Below, in pieces: positions 56,712 to 64,000 of a DNA stretch of 64,000 nt. Each line of letters opens with the position of its first letter. The stretch's first letter is position 1. The notes under the pieces are model-generated. The model worked only from the letters and a program-made list of their open reading frames with translations, did not search any database and was not told where the DNA came from. Source of the stretch: Rhodanobacter sp. C03 (GTDB lineage: Bacteria; Pseudomonadota; Gammaproteobacteria; Xanthomonadales; Rhodanobacteraceae); contig NZ_MUNT01000001.1 of NCBI RefSeq assembly GCF_002001175.1, positions 496,001-560,000 on the forward strand, read 5' to 3'. The position numbers were made by a program, and so were the translations under genes.

Positions 56712-56798
56712 GTCCAGTGGTTTCCAAAAAAGCAGGTTGGCGTCATGCGCTCGTCGGCGGTGCTGTTATTTCAGGCAAATTACTTGAGCAGGATACCC

Positions 56799-57731
56799 TC
56801 AATGCTTGCCCGGACGAAGAGCCCTGCGGCCATGCCGACCCAGGAGCAACACACCATAAGTGATGAAATCTGCGGCCAGCATCACGGCACGAAATCCCGC
56901 AGCCAGCACGGCTACCTCGCCAAAGGGGAGAGCACCCTTCAGGAAGAGACTGATCACCGACTCGAACACGCCAATGCCCTGGGGTGAAAACACGCTCATG
57001 AATCCGGCAGACCAGGCGAGCAGGTATGCGCCATACACTTGCAGTCGGGGGATGTCTGTATGGATGGTTGGAAACGAATACCAGTAGCAGGCAAAAGCGG
57101 TGGCAGCGACGAGCCAGAAAGCCACATCGACCAGGGTTGCGAGGAAATAGGTGCGCAGCGCGAATCGGCTTTTATGCAGCAACAGACGATGGCGCAAGAC
57201 AAGCGGGAGGCATGCCAGCACGACCACGCCAATCACCATCGCCGCGATTGCGAGATGCGTGGCTTCGCCGGCGATCAGCATGAACGTCCCGCCGATGGCC
57301 ATCGCAACGGTAAGTGGCATCAGGTTCTCCAGCATGACGAGTACGGTGAGTTGCGAGCGCTCAACGCCCAGCCGATGCAGGTCCATCATCCGCGAAACGG
57401 TTTGCCAGATGCCACCCGGAAGATACTTGGCAGGCAGTCTGCCCACATAGATCTTCAGCGCCGTCCCGTATGGAATACGCGCGCCGGTTTCGCGCAACAC
57501 AATCCAGGTGAAAACCGGACCAAGCAGATTGAGTGACGCCCAGAGCAAGACGGTGATGGCCAGCGGAATCAGCTGCGTATGCAACGAGACTGCCTCGAAA
57601 GCTCCACGCGCACGTACCCCGGCAATGATCAGGAAAATCACCGCGGCTGGACCAAAGATCCAGCGCGATGCAGCGAATACGCGCCGGAGCGTGTGACTGT
57701 TGCGCAAGGCAGTTCTGATGTTATCCAGCAT
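56799..57731 (-). CDS. Flippase-like integral membrane protein (lysylphosphatidylglycerol synthase TM family)
   Basis: 310-residue membrane protein with about eight hydrophobic segments. RLPAKYLPGGIWQTVSR and FSPQGIGVFESVISLFL are typical of the LPG_synthase_TM (UPF0104/AglD-like) family. Members in sugar clusters are suspected lipid or lipid-linked sugar translocases. I chose ATG 57731 (MLDNIRT); the start overlaps the preceding GT2 stop by 11 bases. In this island a flippase for polyprenyl-phosphate sugar is an attractive but unproven role. Confidence 0.8.
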   Translation of the reverse strand: MLDNIRTALRNSHTLRRVFAASRWIFGPAAVIFLIIAGVRARGAFEAVSLHTQLIPLAITVLLWASLNLLGPVFTWIVLRETGARIPYGTALKIYVGRLPAKYLPGGIWQTVSRMMDLHRLGVERSQLTVLVMLENLMPLTVAMAIGGTFMLIAGEATHLAIAAMVIGVVVLACLPLVLRHRLLLHKSRFALRTYFLATLVDVAFWLVAATAFACYWYSFPTIHTDIPRLQVYGAYLLAWSAGFMSVFSPQGIGVFESVISLFLKGALPFGEVAVLAAGFRAVMLAADFITYGVLLLGRHGRRALRPGKH

Positions 57732-58599
57732 GGCTGCGCCGGCCAACGAGATAACGTAATGGCAAGGACGGTATCAGTGCAGCGACGATGGCCAGCTTGT
57801 CGACGACTGGGAGTCTGGAGCGCAGCAAGACTTTGATCAGCGCGAACGGAAGTTGGAGCAGCGGGAACATGCGTGCAAAGCGTGATCTGGCAATGCCGAT
57901 CGAAGGCGATGCATAGCGTTTCAACTTGTCATTGTGGTGTTTTTCCGCGCGAAATTCCCGTCGCGACCAGCACGAATGCGGCGCATGCAGGAACCCACCA
58001 CGCAAGGCCAGATTGGCAAGTAAAACCAAATCGCCACCAACCATGCTTGGCATGGGCAAGCAGGAACGCAATCGCTCCACTCTCATCACACCCATGACGG
58101 GATGCATGTTGCCCCAGAAGACGGTGAAAAACCGCGCAGCCGCAGCGAGGTCACGGGTGTCGCTCCAACCCGAAGCCCTTGCAAGTGGCTCATTGTTCGC
58201 GCCGATCCAGCGTGAGCTAGCAAATGCGAGGCAGGCTCCATCGTTTGCTTCCAGTAGTGCAACGCATTCCGACACCAGGTGCGACGTCCACAGATCATGG
58301 CCGGAGCCCCACATGAAATAAGCGCCGGATGCGAGGTCCACTGCGTGCTGGAAATTCGCAATGACTCCGCGATTTTCGACGGCACTTTCGATCCGTATGC
58401 GTGGATCCTCCGAGGCATGGCGCTGGCAGATTTCCAGTGTGCGATCCGTCGAGGCATTGTCGGAAATGATAATTTCCAGGTTCGGGTAATCCTGGCTGCG
58501 CAAGGAGCTCAAGGCAGAGTCAATGAAGCGCTCTTCGTTGAAAACGGGGATGCCGATGGTCATCAGGGGATACACGGAATCGGGTTTCACTTCTTGCAT
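57721..58599 (-). CDS. GT2 family glycosyltransferase (cytoplasmic type)
   Basis: 292-residue GT-A glycosyltransferase. MTIGIPVFNEERFIDSALSSL, IIISDNASTDRTLEIC and a region with WGSGHDLWTSHLV in place of a plain DxD. There is no clear transmembrane helix except a possible hydrophobic C-terminal segment (about 255-280). AAGGAA precedes the ATG. First gene of the contiguous run that includes the flippase-like and rfb genes. Acceptor and donor are unknown; it may extend a lipid-linked glycan. Confidence 0.83.
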   Translation of the reverse strand: MQEVKPDSVYPLMTIGIPVFNEERFIDSALSSLRSQDYPNLEIIISDNASTDRTLEICQRHASEDPRIRIESAVENRGVIANFQHAVDLASGAYFMWGSGHDLWTSHLVSECVALLEANDGACLAFASSRWIGANNEPLARASGWSDTRDLAAAARFFTVFWGNMHPVMGVMRVERLRSCLPMPSMVGGDLVLLANLALRGGFLHAPHSCWSRREFRAEKHHNDKLKRYASPSIGIARSRFARMFPLLQLPFALIKVLLRSRLPVVDKLAIVAALIPSLPLRYLVGRRSHAG

Positions 58600-58729
58600 T
58601 ACGGTTCCTTCGTGCCACCTTCAACATGGGAAGGCAGTGCGGGTAGTTCGTGATCAGTTTGCTGACAGGTATCGACTGACCAATGATACGGGGCGGCTCT
58701 ATGAGTGGGTACTTCGGCAACATGCACTT

Positions 58730-60790
58730 TCATTTCATGCCAGGCAGTGCGCTCAGTTCGGCCAACTGGGCATTCAAACGGCCGCCGAAGTTCAGCAGCC
58801 GCAATTGACGAAGTACCTCCTGTGCGCCTTGCGTATGCCCCTGTGCGGCAAGCATGCGGATCAGGGTGATCTGATAGGCGGGTTCGTCGGGCTTGGCCTT
58901 GACGGCTTGCTCGGTCATCCTGGCACCGAGGGCGTGATCGCCCAGCACGTTCCATGCGTAGTCGCCATAGGTGGCAAGCAGACGCGCCGTAGGGGCCGGA
59001 CGTGACAGTGCTGCCGCAAAAGCCTGTTTCATGCGCTCGGGTGGCAGCTCGCATTGACCATCGCGCGCGCACTGGGTCAAGGAGGCCAGCGCACTCTCGT
59101 CCTGCACGCCCGGCGGATGTGCCTTCAGCTTGGCGTCAATGCTGTCCCACCATGCATCTTTCAAAGGAAGCTGCATACGCGCATTCATGAAGATCAGCGC
59201 CTGCTCCGGCAGGATCGAGAAGTTTGGCAGCGCCGCGGCTTTTTCCAGCGGCGCGTAGGCCAGCCGGGTGAAGGGCGACGTGGGATCGTAGTGCGAATAG
59301 ATGATGTAGGTACGGCCCAGTTCGTACTGCGCACGTGGCGACCCCTGTGCGCGCAAGGCCAGCTCCTGCGCCAGCCGCAACGGGCTGCCCCAGGCATATG
59401 CCGTCATCGCGGTCAGCGTCGTCCAACCCAGCATCAGCCCTGCCAGCAGTACGTATCGAAGCCGGGCAAAGCGAAACGATCGTGGTACGGCCAGCAATGG
59501 TACGACCGCCAGCAGCAAGCCGAAGCTGGCGAAGTAATTGCGGTGCTCGTAGATCAATTCCAGCGGCAGGACGGTACCGGTCAGCAACTGGCAACCAAGG
59601 AACAACGCGATGCCCAGCGCGGCCAGTGGTTGGCGCGTGCGTAGCCACAGCATCAGCGCCACTAGTGTAGCCAGCAAAACCAGGCTGGCCAGTGTGCTCC
59701 ACGGTGCCAGCAGTCCGGTCGAGATGCGGAAATCATCGTGATAGAACGACAGCGCATCCAGTGTCGGCAGCAAGGTCCAGCGGATGTAATCGACAATAAT
59801 GCGTGCCTCGCTGAGCAGACGCGTGCTCAGCGTGAAATCGCGGGTGGCCCAGGCTTCCGGCTTTAGCAGGCCGGGCAGCAACCAGCCAAAGCCGATCAGC
59901 ATCGGCAGCACCAGCACGACCCCGAAGCTGCCGATGATCCGCCAGTCGCGTTTGCCTGACGATGTGTGGAAGTGGAACAGCATCCACTCCACCAGCAGTG
60001 CATACAGCGGCAGCAGCACCGCGGTTTCCTTGGCCAGCAGGCCAAGCGCCGTGGGCACGATGATGCCAAGCAGGCATAGGGTGAAGCCGCGGGTGTCCGG
60101 AGAAAGGCGACCCCAGCGCCATCCTGCACGATGGGCAGGCAGCAACGTGGATGCCGCCAGCATCCGCCGTCGCCCGGCCACATAGCCGATAAGGCCAAGC
60201 AGCACGAACAGGTTCGCCATGCTCTCCATGCGCTGTACCACGTACAGCACCGCGGTGAGATTGATCGGCAACAGCATCCAGCCGGCCGCGATCAGCGCGG
60301 CGATGATGTCCACATGCATGGATGTGGGAGCGACTTCAGTCGCGATGCTCTTGGTGGGGGCGCCGTCGTTCACAAGGGACGGTGCTGTCGCGGCTGAAGC
60401 CGCTCCCACACGAGCAGGGGCTTTGCGGCTATTCGCAGAGCGCAGCAACAGCCGCGCCAGCACAAACACCAGCAACCCATTCAACAGATGAATGACCAGG
60501 TTGGTCAGCTTCATCCAGTAGGGATCGAGGCCGGTGGCAATGTAGTTGGCGGCGAAACTGAGCGAAGCCAGGGGACGCTTGTACTCGCTGGCAGGCGACG
60601 AGAGCGTGGCGCGCACCAAGGCCGGAATGCTCACTTCATTCGGTTGCACACCGTGGTTGTCGACGATGTTGGGGTAATCATCGAACAGCCAGCTGCCGGA
60701 GAGGCCGGGCCAGTAGATCGCAGTCACCAGTAGCAGCGCGACAACAAGCAGCCCGGCGCCTGCATGGCGACGTAGATATGCAGGGATCAT
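58730..60790 (-). CDS. TMTC-like GT-C membrane glycosyltransferase with TPR tail (copy 2)
   Basis: 686-residue polytopic protein. First helix then a periplasmic loop with LFDDYPNI (Asp37, Asp38), the acidic motif of GT-C transferases; YKRPLASLSFAANYI, LTNLVIHLLNG and AVLYVVQRMESMANLF follow, all like TMTC O-mannosyltransferases, then about ten helices and a C-terminal TPR region (about 560-680). A pilin gene lies directly upstream and a paralogue at 61936-63921. Residues about 127-156 are encoded by a REP-like repeat and are missing in the paralogue. Starts considered: ATG 60790 (chosen), TTG 60799. Confidence 0.8.
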   Translation of the reverse strand: MIPAYLRRHAGAGLLVVALLLVTAIYWPGLSGSWLFDDYPNIVDNHGVQPNEVSIPALVRATLSSPASEYKRPLASLSFAANYIATGLDPYWMKLTNLVIHLLNGLLVFVLARLLLRSANSRKAPARVGAASAATAPSLVNDGAPTKSIATEVAPTSMHVDIIAALIAAGWMLLPINLTAVLYVVQRMESMANLFVLLGLIGYVAGRRRMLAASTLLPAHRAGWRWGRLSPDTRGFTLCLLGIIVPTALGLLAKETAVLLPLYALLVEWMLFHFHTSSGKRDWRIIGSFGVVLVLPMLIGFGWLLPGLLKPEAWATRDFTLSTRLLSEARIIVDYIRWTLLPTLDALSFYHDDFRISTGLLAPWSTLASLVLLATLVALMLWLRTRQPLAALGIALFLGCQLLTGTVLPLELIYEHRNYFASFGLLLAVVPLLAVPRSFRFARLRYVLLAGLMLGWTTLTAMTAYAWGSPLRLAQELALRAQGSPRAQYELGRTYIIYSHYDPTSPFTRLAYAPLEKAAALPNFSILPEQALIFMNARMQLPLKDAWWDSIDAKLKAHPPGVQDESALASLTQCARDGQCELPPERMKQAFAAALSRPAPTARLLATYGDYAWNVLGDHALGARMTEQAVKAKPDEPAYQITLIRMLAAQGHTQGAQEVLRQLRLLNFGGRLNAQLAELSALPGMK
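60323..60410. repeat. REP-like inverted repeat inside a coding sequence
   Basis: Arms TGTGGGAGCGACTTCAGT... (60323-60345) and its counterpart (60388-60410) match at 21 of 23 positions, with a 42-base spacer. The sequence type is the same as the intergenic element at 24005-24063. It is read in frame within the GT-C gene, encoding an Ala/Ser/Thr/Val-rich stretch beginning RVGAASAATAPS. Confidence 0.9.
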
Positions 60791-60929
60791 CCAGTGCAAC
60801 CCGTCGCGCGGTGGGGCATGAGCGGGCCATGGATACCAAACGCGAGAGCAGCCCCCGTCGCGCAGGCTGCGTACGAGGCACGCTCATATGACAAACGATC
60901 CTGAGGGCTCCGCTGCGCGGCGCTCATGC

Positions 60930-61442
60930 TCAGGACGAATGGGCGGGCGATACACCGGCTGCCGTCGCCGCGTCGACCGGGGCGCTCGAAGCTGCCGCAG
61001 GCGTGGTCGCGCGACAGTTGGGCGGGATCAGGTCGGGATCGCCAGCGACCACGCTGCAGCTCCAGCTGATCGGCGCGGCGCTATGGTCGGCGGAGTTTTC
61101 CGAGGGGCTCAACACCAGTACCGGATCCGGCGTGGCGCCAGTGTCGCGGGTGGCCAGGGTGATGCGCCCATCTGCGGCAATCGCGATGTTCGCCACGTAC
61201 GGGCTGGCCGTCGCTGCCGGGCTGTAGTTCAGCTCGCCGGCCTGGATGTGCGCCAGCCCGCCATGCACGGTGGCCGACTCCATCACCACCAGCTTGGCCG
61301 CGTCGGTGACTTTGAGTGCGTCCGCGACGTGACTGCTGGTCTGGTGATTGCGCCATGCAGGAATCGCGACGGCGGCCACCACGATCAGCACGAGGAGCGA
61401 CACGACGATGGTGATAGTGGACTTGCCTTGCGGTGCATTCAT
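60930..61442 (-). CDS. Type IV pilin-like protein without Glu+5
   Basis: 170-residue pilin homologue. Short leader MNAPQG, then a hydrophobic helix ending in AVAIPAW; Pro28 and the downstream helix align with Pro22 of mature pilins if Gly6 is the cleavage site. That puts Lys at +1 and Thr at +5 instead of Phe and Glu. A globular part with ISWSCSVV and PNCR (likely disulfide loop) precedes a 27-residue Ser/Thr/Ala/Pro tail ending in Ser. GGGAG precedes the ATG at 61442. It lies between two GT-C genes. Whether it is processed by PilD is open. Confidence 0.72.
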   Translation of the reverse strand: MNAPQGKSTITIVVSLLVLIVVAAVAIPAWRNHQTSSHVADALKVTDAAKLVVMESATVHGGLAHIQAGELNYSPAATASPYVANIAIAADGRITLATRDTGATPDPVLVLSPSENSADHSAAPISWSCSVVAGDPDLIPPNCRATTPAAASSAPVDAATAAGVSPAHSS

Positions 61443-61558
61443 CAGCAGGACTCCCTGGTGCGGGCTGGAGCAGGGCGAAAGCGCTGCCACTCTCAACTGT
61501 AGTTCAAGCGGTACTGTGTCGGTCAAGCAGGATACCGTGCGGACAGGGCAGCCCGTTA

Positions 61559-61693
61559 TCAGCACATGCCGGGCAACGCACGCAATTCTTGCAGCGTCTG
61601 GTCCAGCTTGCCGCCAACGTTCAATCCTTCCAACGGGTGCAACCCATCGCGGAGTCGGGTATTTCGGGCCACGGATACGGCGTATGGCGCCAT
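61559..61693 (-). pseudogene. Remnant of a third GT-C/TPR gene (C-terminal end)
   Basis: A 44-codon frame ends in LNVGGKLDQTLQELRALPGM followed by Cys and a stop. The GT-C copy 2 protein ends in LNFGGRLNAQLAELSALPGM followed by Lys: 13 of the last 21 residues are identical. No transmembrane part is left, so this is a degraded gene tail rather than a gene. It lies within the gap between the pilin-like gene and GT-C copy 1. Confidence 0.65.
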
Positions 61694-61770
61694 TCATCGG
61701 TGGCTGCATCAGGGGTGGGGCGGCATCACGGTGCAGGAAATTTCGTCGGCCGCCTTCGTGGCGATCGTGC

Positions 61771-61923
61771 TCAGGATGAATAAGTTGATGGCACGCTGGC
61801 TACGGTCGCGGTCGCGGTCTTGGTTGGCATGCCGTTGAATTGCTGCTGCAGCTTGTCGATCAGCTTGAGGTTTTGCTTGTCCATGCGCCATGCATGGCAA
61901 GACCACGCTATTGATCGGGGCTA
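61771..61923 (-). pseudogene. Possible duplicated tail of GT-C copy 1
   Basis: Directly after the GT-C copy 1 stop (61936-61938) and in the same frame, beyond a second stop, runs SIAWSCHAWRMDKQNLKLIDKLQQQF and then a Thr/Ala/Ser end and stop at 61771. It resembles the copy 1 C-terminus (HIAWWDRRNQELSVKLKQLFES) in order and character. Together with 61559-61693 it shows that 61443-61935 consists of decayed GT-C material; nothing else is seen there. A small independent ORF is the alternative. Confidence 0.4.
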
Positions 61924-61935
61924 CATGTCTGGCGG

Positions 61936-63921
61936 CTATTGCGGCCGTGGCTCACCAATAACATTTGCCGGTGGCGGACTCTCAAAGAGTTGCTTGAGTT
62001 TGACGCTCAGTTCCTGATTGCGTCGATCCCACCATGCGATGTGCCTGTTCGCATCGGCCAGCACGATCTTTGCGCCTGCAACATTGCCGTTGACGTATTC
62101 AAGATTGGCTAAAAGCAGTCCGATGGCCGGGTCAGCATGTCCTGTCTCCCACGCCAGTGACGCTTGCTGCTCAGCCTTGATGTATTGCCCCGCATTCAGA
62201 TACAGATTTGATGCGATGTAGCGACTGCGCCAGAGTTGAATCAAGGCGCCTGGTTGTGGCGCAGCGTCGACGATGTCCGTAATCATGGTGGCCAGTTGCG
62301 CCGTGCCCAGGCCCTGGCAGTCGTGGGTATTCAGTGCGCCACCGAGCATCTCGAAGGCGAGCATTTCTGGCAGTTGCAGCTTGGCGCCTTTTATGGCGCT
62401 GATCCGGGCGACCGAGACCGGACTCGCCTCGTGATGCACCATGCACTGAAGGAGCACCGTGTCGATCACGGCGATATGCTGCGCGGCTGGATCCTGGATG
62501 GTGGCTACATGATCAAGGACTTGTTGTGCCTCATCAACTCGCCCCTCCGCCATCAGGTTGGTAGCGTGATCCATTTGCGCCCGTATCGAATCGGGGTGCT
62601 GGTGTGCGCCTTGTGCCGCCATGACGGACCAGGAATCCCATACCGAAGCGCGCGCCAGTGTGGCGACGCCCAGTACGAGTAACAGTGTAACGACCCCTGT
62701 GCCCAGCAAGCGTCGGGAACGAGCCGGGTTCGTCATGTGCGGCAGCAGACGCAAACCAGCCCAATGTGCCAGTCCGACGATGGCCAGGAAAAATCCTGCG
62801 GAAGGCAGATAGTTTCGGTGTTCGAAATACAGCTCCAGCGGAAACACTGTCGATTCCATCACGTGCCCAGCCAGATAGAAGCCGATGCCGGTGAAAAACG
62901 CTGGAATACGCCTGCGTGACCAGCAAGCTGCAGCGATCAGGGCGATGAGGCCGAGGATCGCCGGCAACGTGGTCACTGGGTTGAACAGATTGTGTGAGAC
63001 GGCGAAATCGTCGGTGTACAAGCCCAGTGCCGGACCACGCGGCAGCAGCAGGGCGCCCATGTAATCCATCAATACCCGTGGCTCGCTCAACAGGCGCTCA
63101 CCCAGCGTAAAAAGGCGCCCGGAATAGCCCGCAACCGGCCATTGCGGATGCAATGCACACCAACCCAGCGCAAACAGGCCCGGAATAAGCAACGTCAGAC
63201 AGAAGAACAGTTTCACGGCGTTCGGCCGCGCCGTTTCCTTGCTGTCAGGGAAATAGCCAAGTTCGAGTATCAGGCAGAAAAGCGGCACCAGCGCGCCATT
63301 CTCCTTGCTGAATATCGCGGCCAGTGTGGCCAGCGGCAACAGCAGGAAAAGGTCGATCAGGGTGGCTCGTGTACGCCCCTGATCGAAACACTTGCGCGCA
63401 TGAACATAAATCAGCAATGCCGTCAGCGTGAATAGTGCGCTGAGTTGTTCCATGCGCTGTACCACGTACAGCACGGTACTCACCTGCATCGGATGCAGCA
63501 GCCAGATGGCGCTGACAATCAATGCGGCGAACCGGGCACGTGTTTTGAGCTGTGGATCGCGTGAAAGCAGCCGGGACAGCAATGCGTAGATCAATCCACC
63601 GCAGGCGAGGTGGATCGCGAGGTTGGTGGCCTTGAATGGCCACGGCATCACCCCACTGGCTGCGGCGTTCGCGAGAAACGTGAGCATCGACAGCGGGCGA
63701 TGCAGCGGGCCGGAATTATTGCCAAAGACGATTTCCTGCCAGCCGGTTTGGCCGCCCAGCCATGCACTGATGGGCTGCACGATGTTCGGCGGATCGTCAA
63801 ACAGGAACGGGCCATGCAAGCCAGGCAGATAGACCAGTACGGTCAGCGCCAGTATGCCCAGCAACCATGGCCACGCATGCGTCAAAAAAATGCCCCGGCC
63901 GCTAGGCGCAGGCCGGGGCAT
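61936..63921 (-). CDS. TMTC-like GT-C membrane glycosyltransferase with TPR tail (copy 1)
   Basis: 661-residue polytopic protein, paralogue of the one at 58730-60790. First helix, then LFDDPPNI (Asp42, Asp43), LHRPLSMLTFLANAA, KATNLAIHLACGGL and STVLYVVQRMEQLSALF; later FPLELYFEHRNYLPSAG, matched by LPLELIYEHRNYFAS in copy 2; C-terminal TPR helices (about 450-640). It lies 36 bases from the stop of the presumed pilA. The ATG at 63921 lacks a clear ribosome-binding site and its first codons coincide with a terminator hairpin; TTG 63885, just past the hairpin, is an alternative start. Likely acts on the adjacent pilin, by inference. Confidence 0.8.
   Translation of the reverse strand: MPRPAPSGRGIFLTHAWPWLLGILALTVLVYLPGLHGPFLFDDPPNIVQPISAWLGGQTGWQEIVFGNNSGPLHRPLSMLTFLANAAASGVMPWPFKATNLAIHLACGGLIYALLSRLLSRDPQLKTRARFAALIVSAIWLLHPMQVSTVLYVVQRMEQLSALFTLTALLIYVHARKCFDQGRTRATLIDLFLLLPLATLAAIFSKENGALVPLFCLILELGYFPDSKETARPNAVKLFFCLTLLIPGLFALGWCALHPQWPVAGYSGRLFTLGERLLSEPRVLMDYMGALLLPRGPALGLYTDDFAVSHNLFNPVTTLPAILGLIALIAAACWSRRRIPAFFTGIGFYLAGHVMESTVFPLELYFEHRNYLPSAGFFLAIVGLAHWAGLRLLPHMTNPARSRRLLGTGVVTLLLVLGVATLARASVWDSWSVMAAQGAHQHPDSIRAQMDHATNLMAEGRVDEAQQVLDHVATIQDPAAQHIAVIDTVLLQCMVHHEASPVSVARISAIKGAKLQLPEMLAFEMLGGALNTHDCQGLGTAQLATMITDIVDAAPQPGALIQLWRSRYIASNLYLNAGQYIKAEQQASLAWETGHADPAIGLLLANLEYVNGNVAGAKIVLADANRHIAWWDRRNQELSVKLKQLFESPPPANVIGEPRPQ
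63884..63920 (-). terminator. Rho-independent terminator of the presumed pilA, inside the next gene's 5' end
   Basis: Perfect 10-bp stem (TGCCCCGGCC, 63891-63900, paired with 63911-63920), 10-base loop, followed on the minus strand by seven T (63890-63884). It lies about 40 bases after the stop at 63958 and covers the first codons of the downstream GT-C gene. Confidence 0.9.
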
Positions 63922-63957
63922 GATGGAACGGTTTTGTTGGCGAAACGCCAAGACCTA

Positions 63958-64000
63958 TCAGCCGCGGCAGCTGGCCGGCAGGTACTTGACGGCGCCTGCA
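63958..64000 (-). CDS. pilA: C-terminal end of a type IV pilin, presumed PilA (truncated by window edge)
   Basis: The last codons read AGAVKYLPASCRG then TGA at 63958-63960. KYLPASCR is the usual end of major type IVa pilins, with the cysteine closing the disulfide loop. A strong terminator follows, as expected for a highly expressed pilin gene. Only 13 residues are visible, so naming rests on this motif and on context next to pilin-related genes. Confidence 0.65.
   Translation of the reverse strand, partial: AGAVKYLPASCRG

Overview
The window is dense, GC-rich gammaproteobacterial chromosome. Gene content and order (ponA next to pilMNOPQ, pilBCD-coaE, a RegB/RegA pair of RoxS/RoxR type, many TonB/RND/FtsX exporters, REP hairpins of the GTAGGAGCGGCTTCAGC type) point to the Xanthomonadales, most likely Rhodanobacteraceae (Rhodanobacter, Dyella or Frateuria relatives). 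The family assignment is inferred from content; no marker gene was compared. No tRNA, rRNA, CRISPR array or intact insertion sequence was seen.

Layout. 0-6.6 kb: the 5' part of a penicillin-binding protein 1A gene, divergent from the type IV pilus operon pilMNOPQ, which ends at a clear hairpin. 6.8-13.8 kb: MoxR ATPase, DUF58, DUF4381, two VWA proteins and BatD, an overlapping stress-resistance operon. 13.8-19.8 kb: a macro-domain protein, a MarR regulator and an RND efflux pump pair. 19.8-22.6 kb: M28 peptidase, MscL and a FAH-family hydrolase. 22.7-28.4 kb: an ABC export system (MacA-like adaptor, LolD-like ATPase, two FtsX-type permeases) followed by a lipoprotein hydrolase. 28.3-33.4 kb: AtoE-type transporter, RegA/RegB two-component system, POT peptide transporter. 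33.7-37.2 kb: dgkA, a Sel1-like protein, lemA and two TPM-domain proteins. 37.3-40.2 kb: a TonB-dependent receptor. 40.8-44.2 kb: lgt-thyA-folA-Nudix/ThiE. 44.3-49.0 kb: coaE and pilDCB on the minus strand.

49.4-64.0 kb is the accessory and most interesting part. Between pilB and the end of a probable pilA gene at the right edge lies a sugar and glycosyltransferase island of about 15 kb. It holds CDP-glucose genes (rfbF, rfbG), a 3,5-epimerase-like protein, two sugar C-methyltransferase-like proteins, a short-chain reductase, a CmcI-like enzyme, two GT2 glycosyltransferases (one resembling polyprenyl-phosphate sugar synthases), a flippase-like membrane protein, two TMTC-like GT-C membrane proteins, a pilin lacking Glu+5 with a Ser/Thr/Ala/Pro-rich tail, and decayed GT-C remnants. 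I infer a pilin glycosylation system: a branched CDP-6-deoxyhexose would be made in the cytoplasm, loaded on a lipid, and transferred to pilin in the periplasm by the GT-C proteins. The direction, overlaps and family identities of the genes are visible in the sequence; the substrate, the sugar and the target are inference.

Regulatory and structural features include a good sigma70 promoter before pilM, several perfect hairpin terminators, REP-like elements between genes, one REP-like element read in frame inside a GT-C gene, and a strong terminator that overlaps the start of the other GT-C gene.
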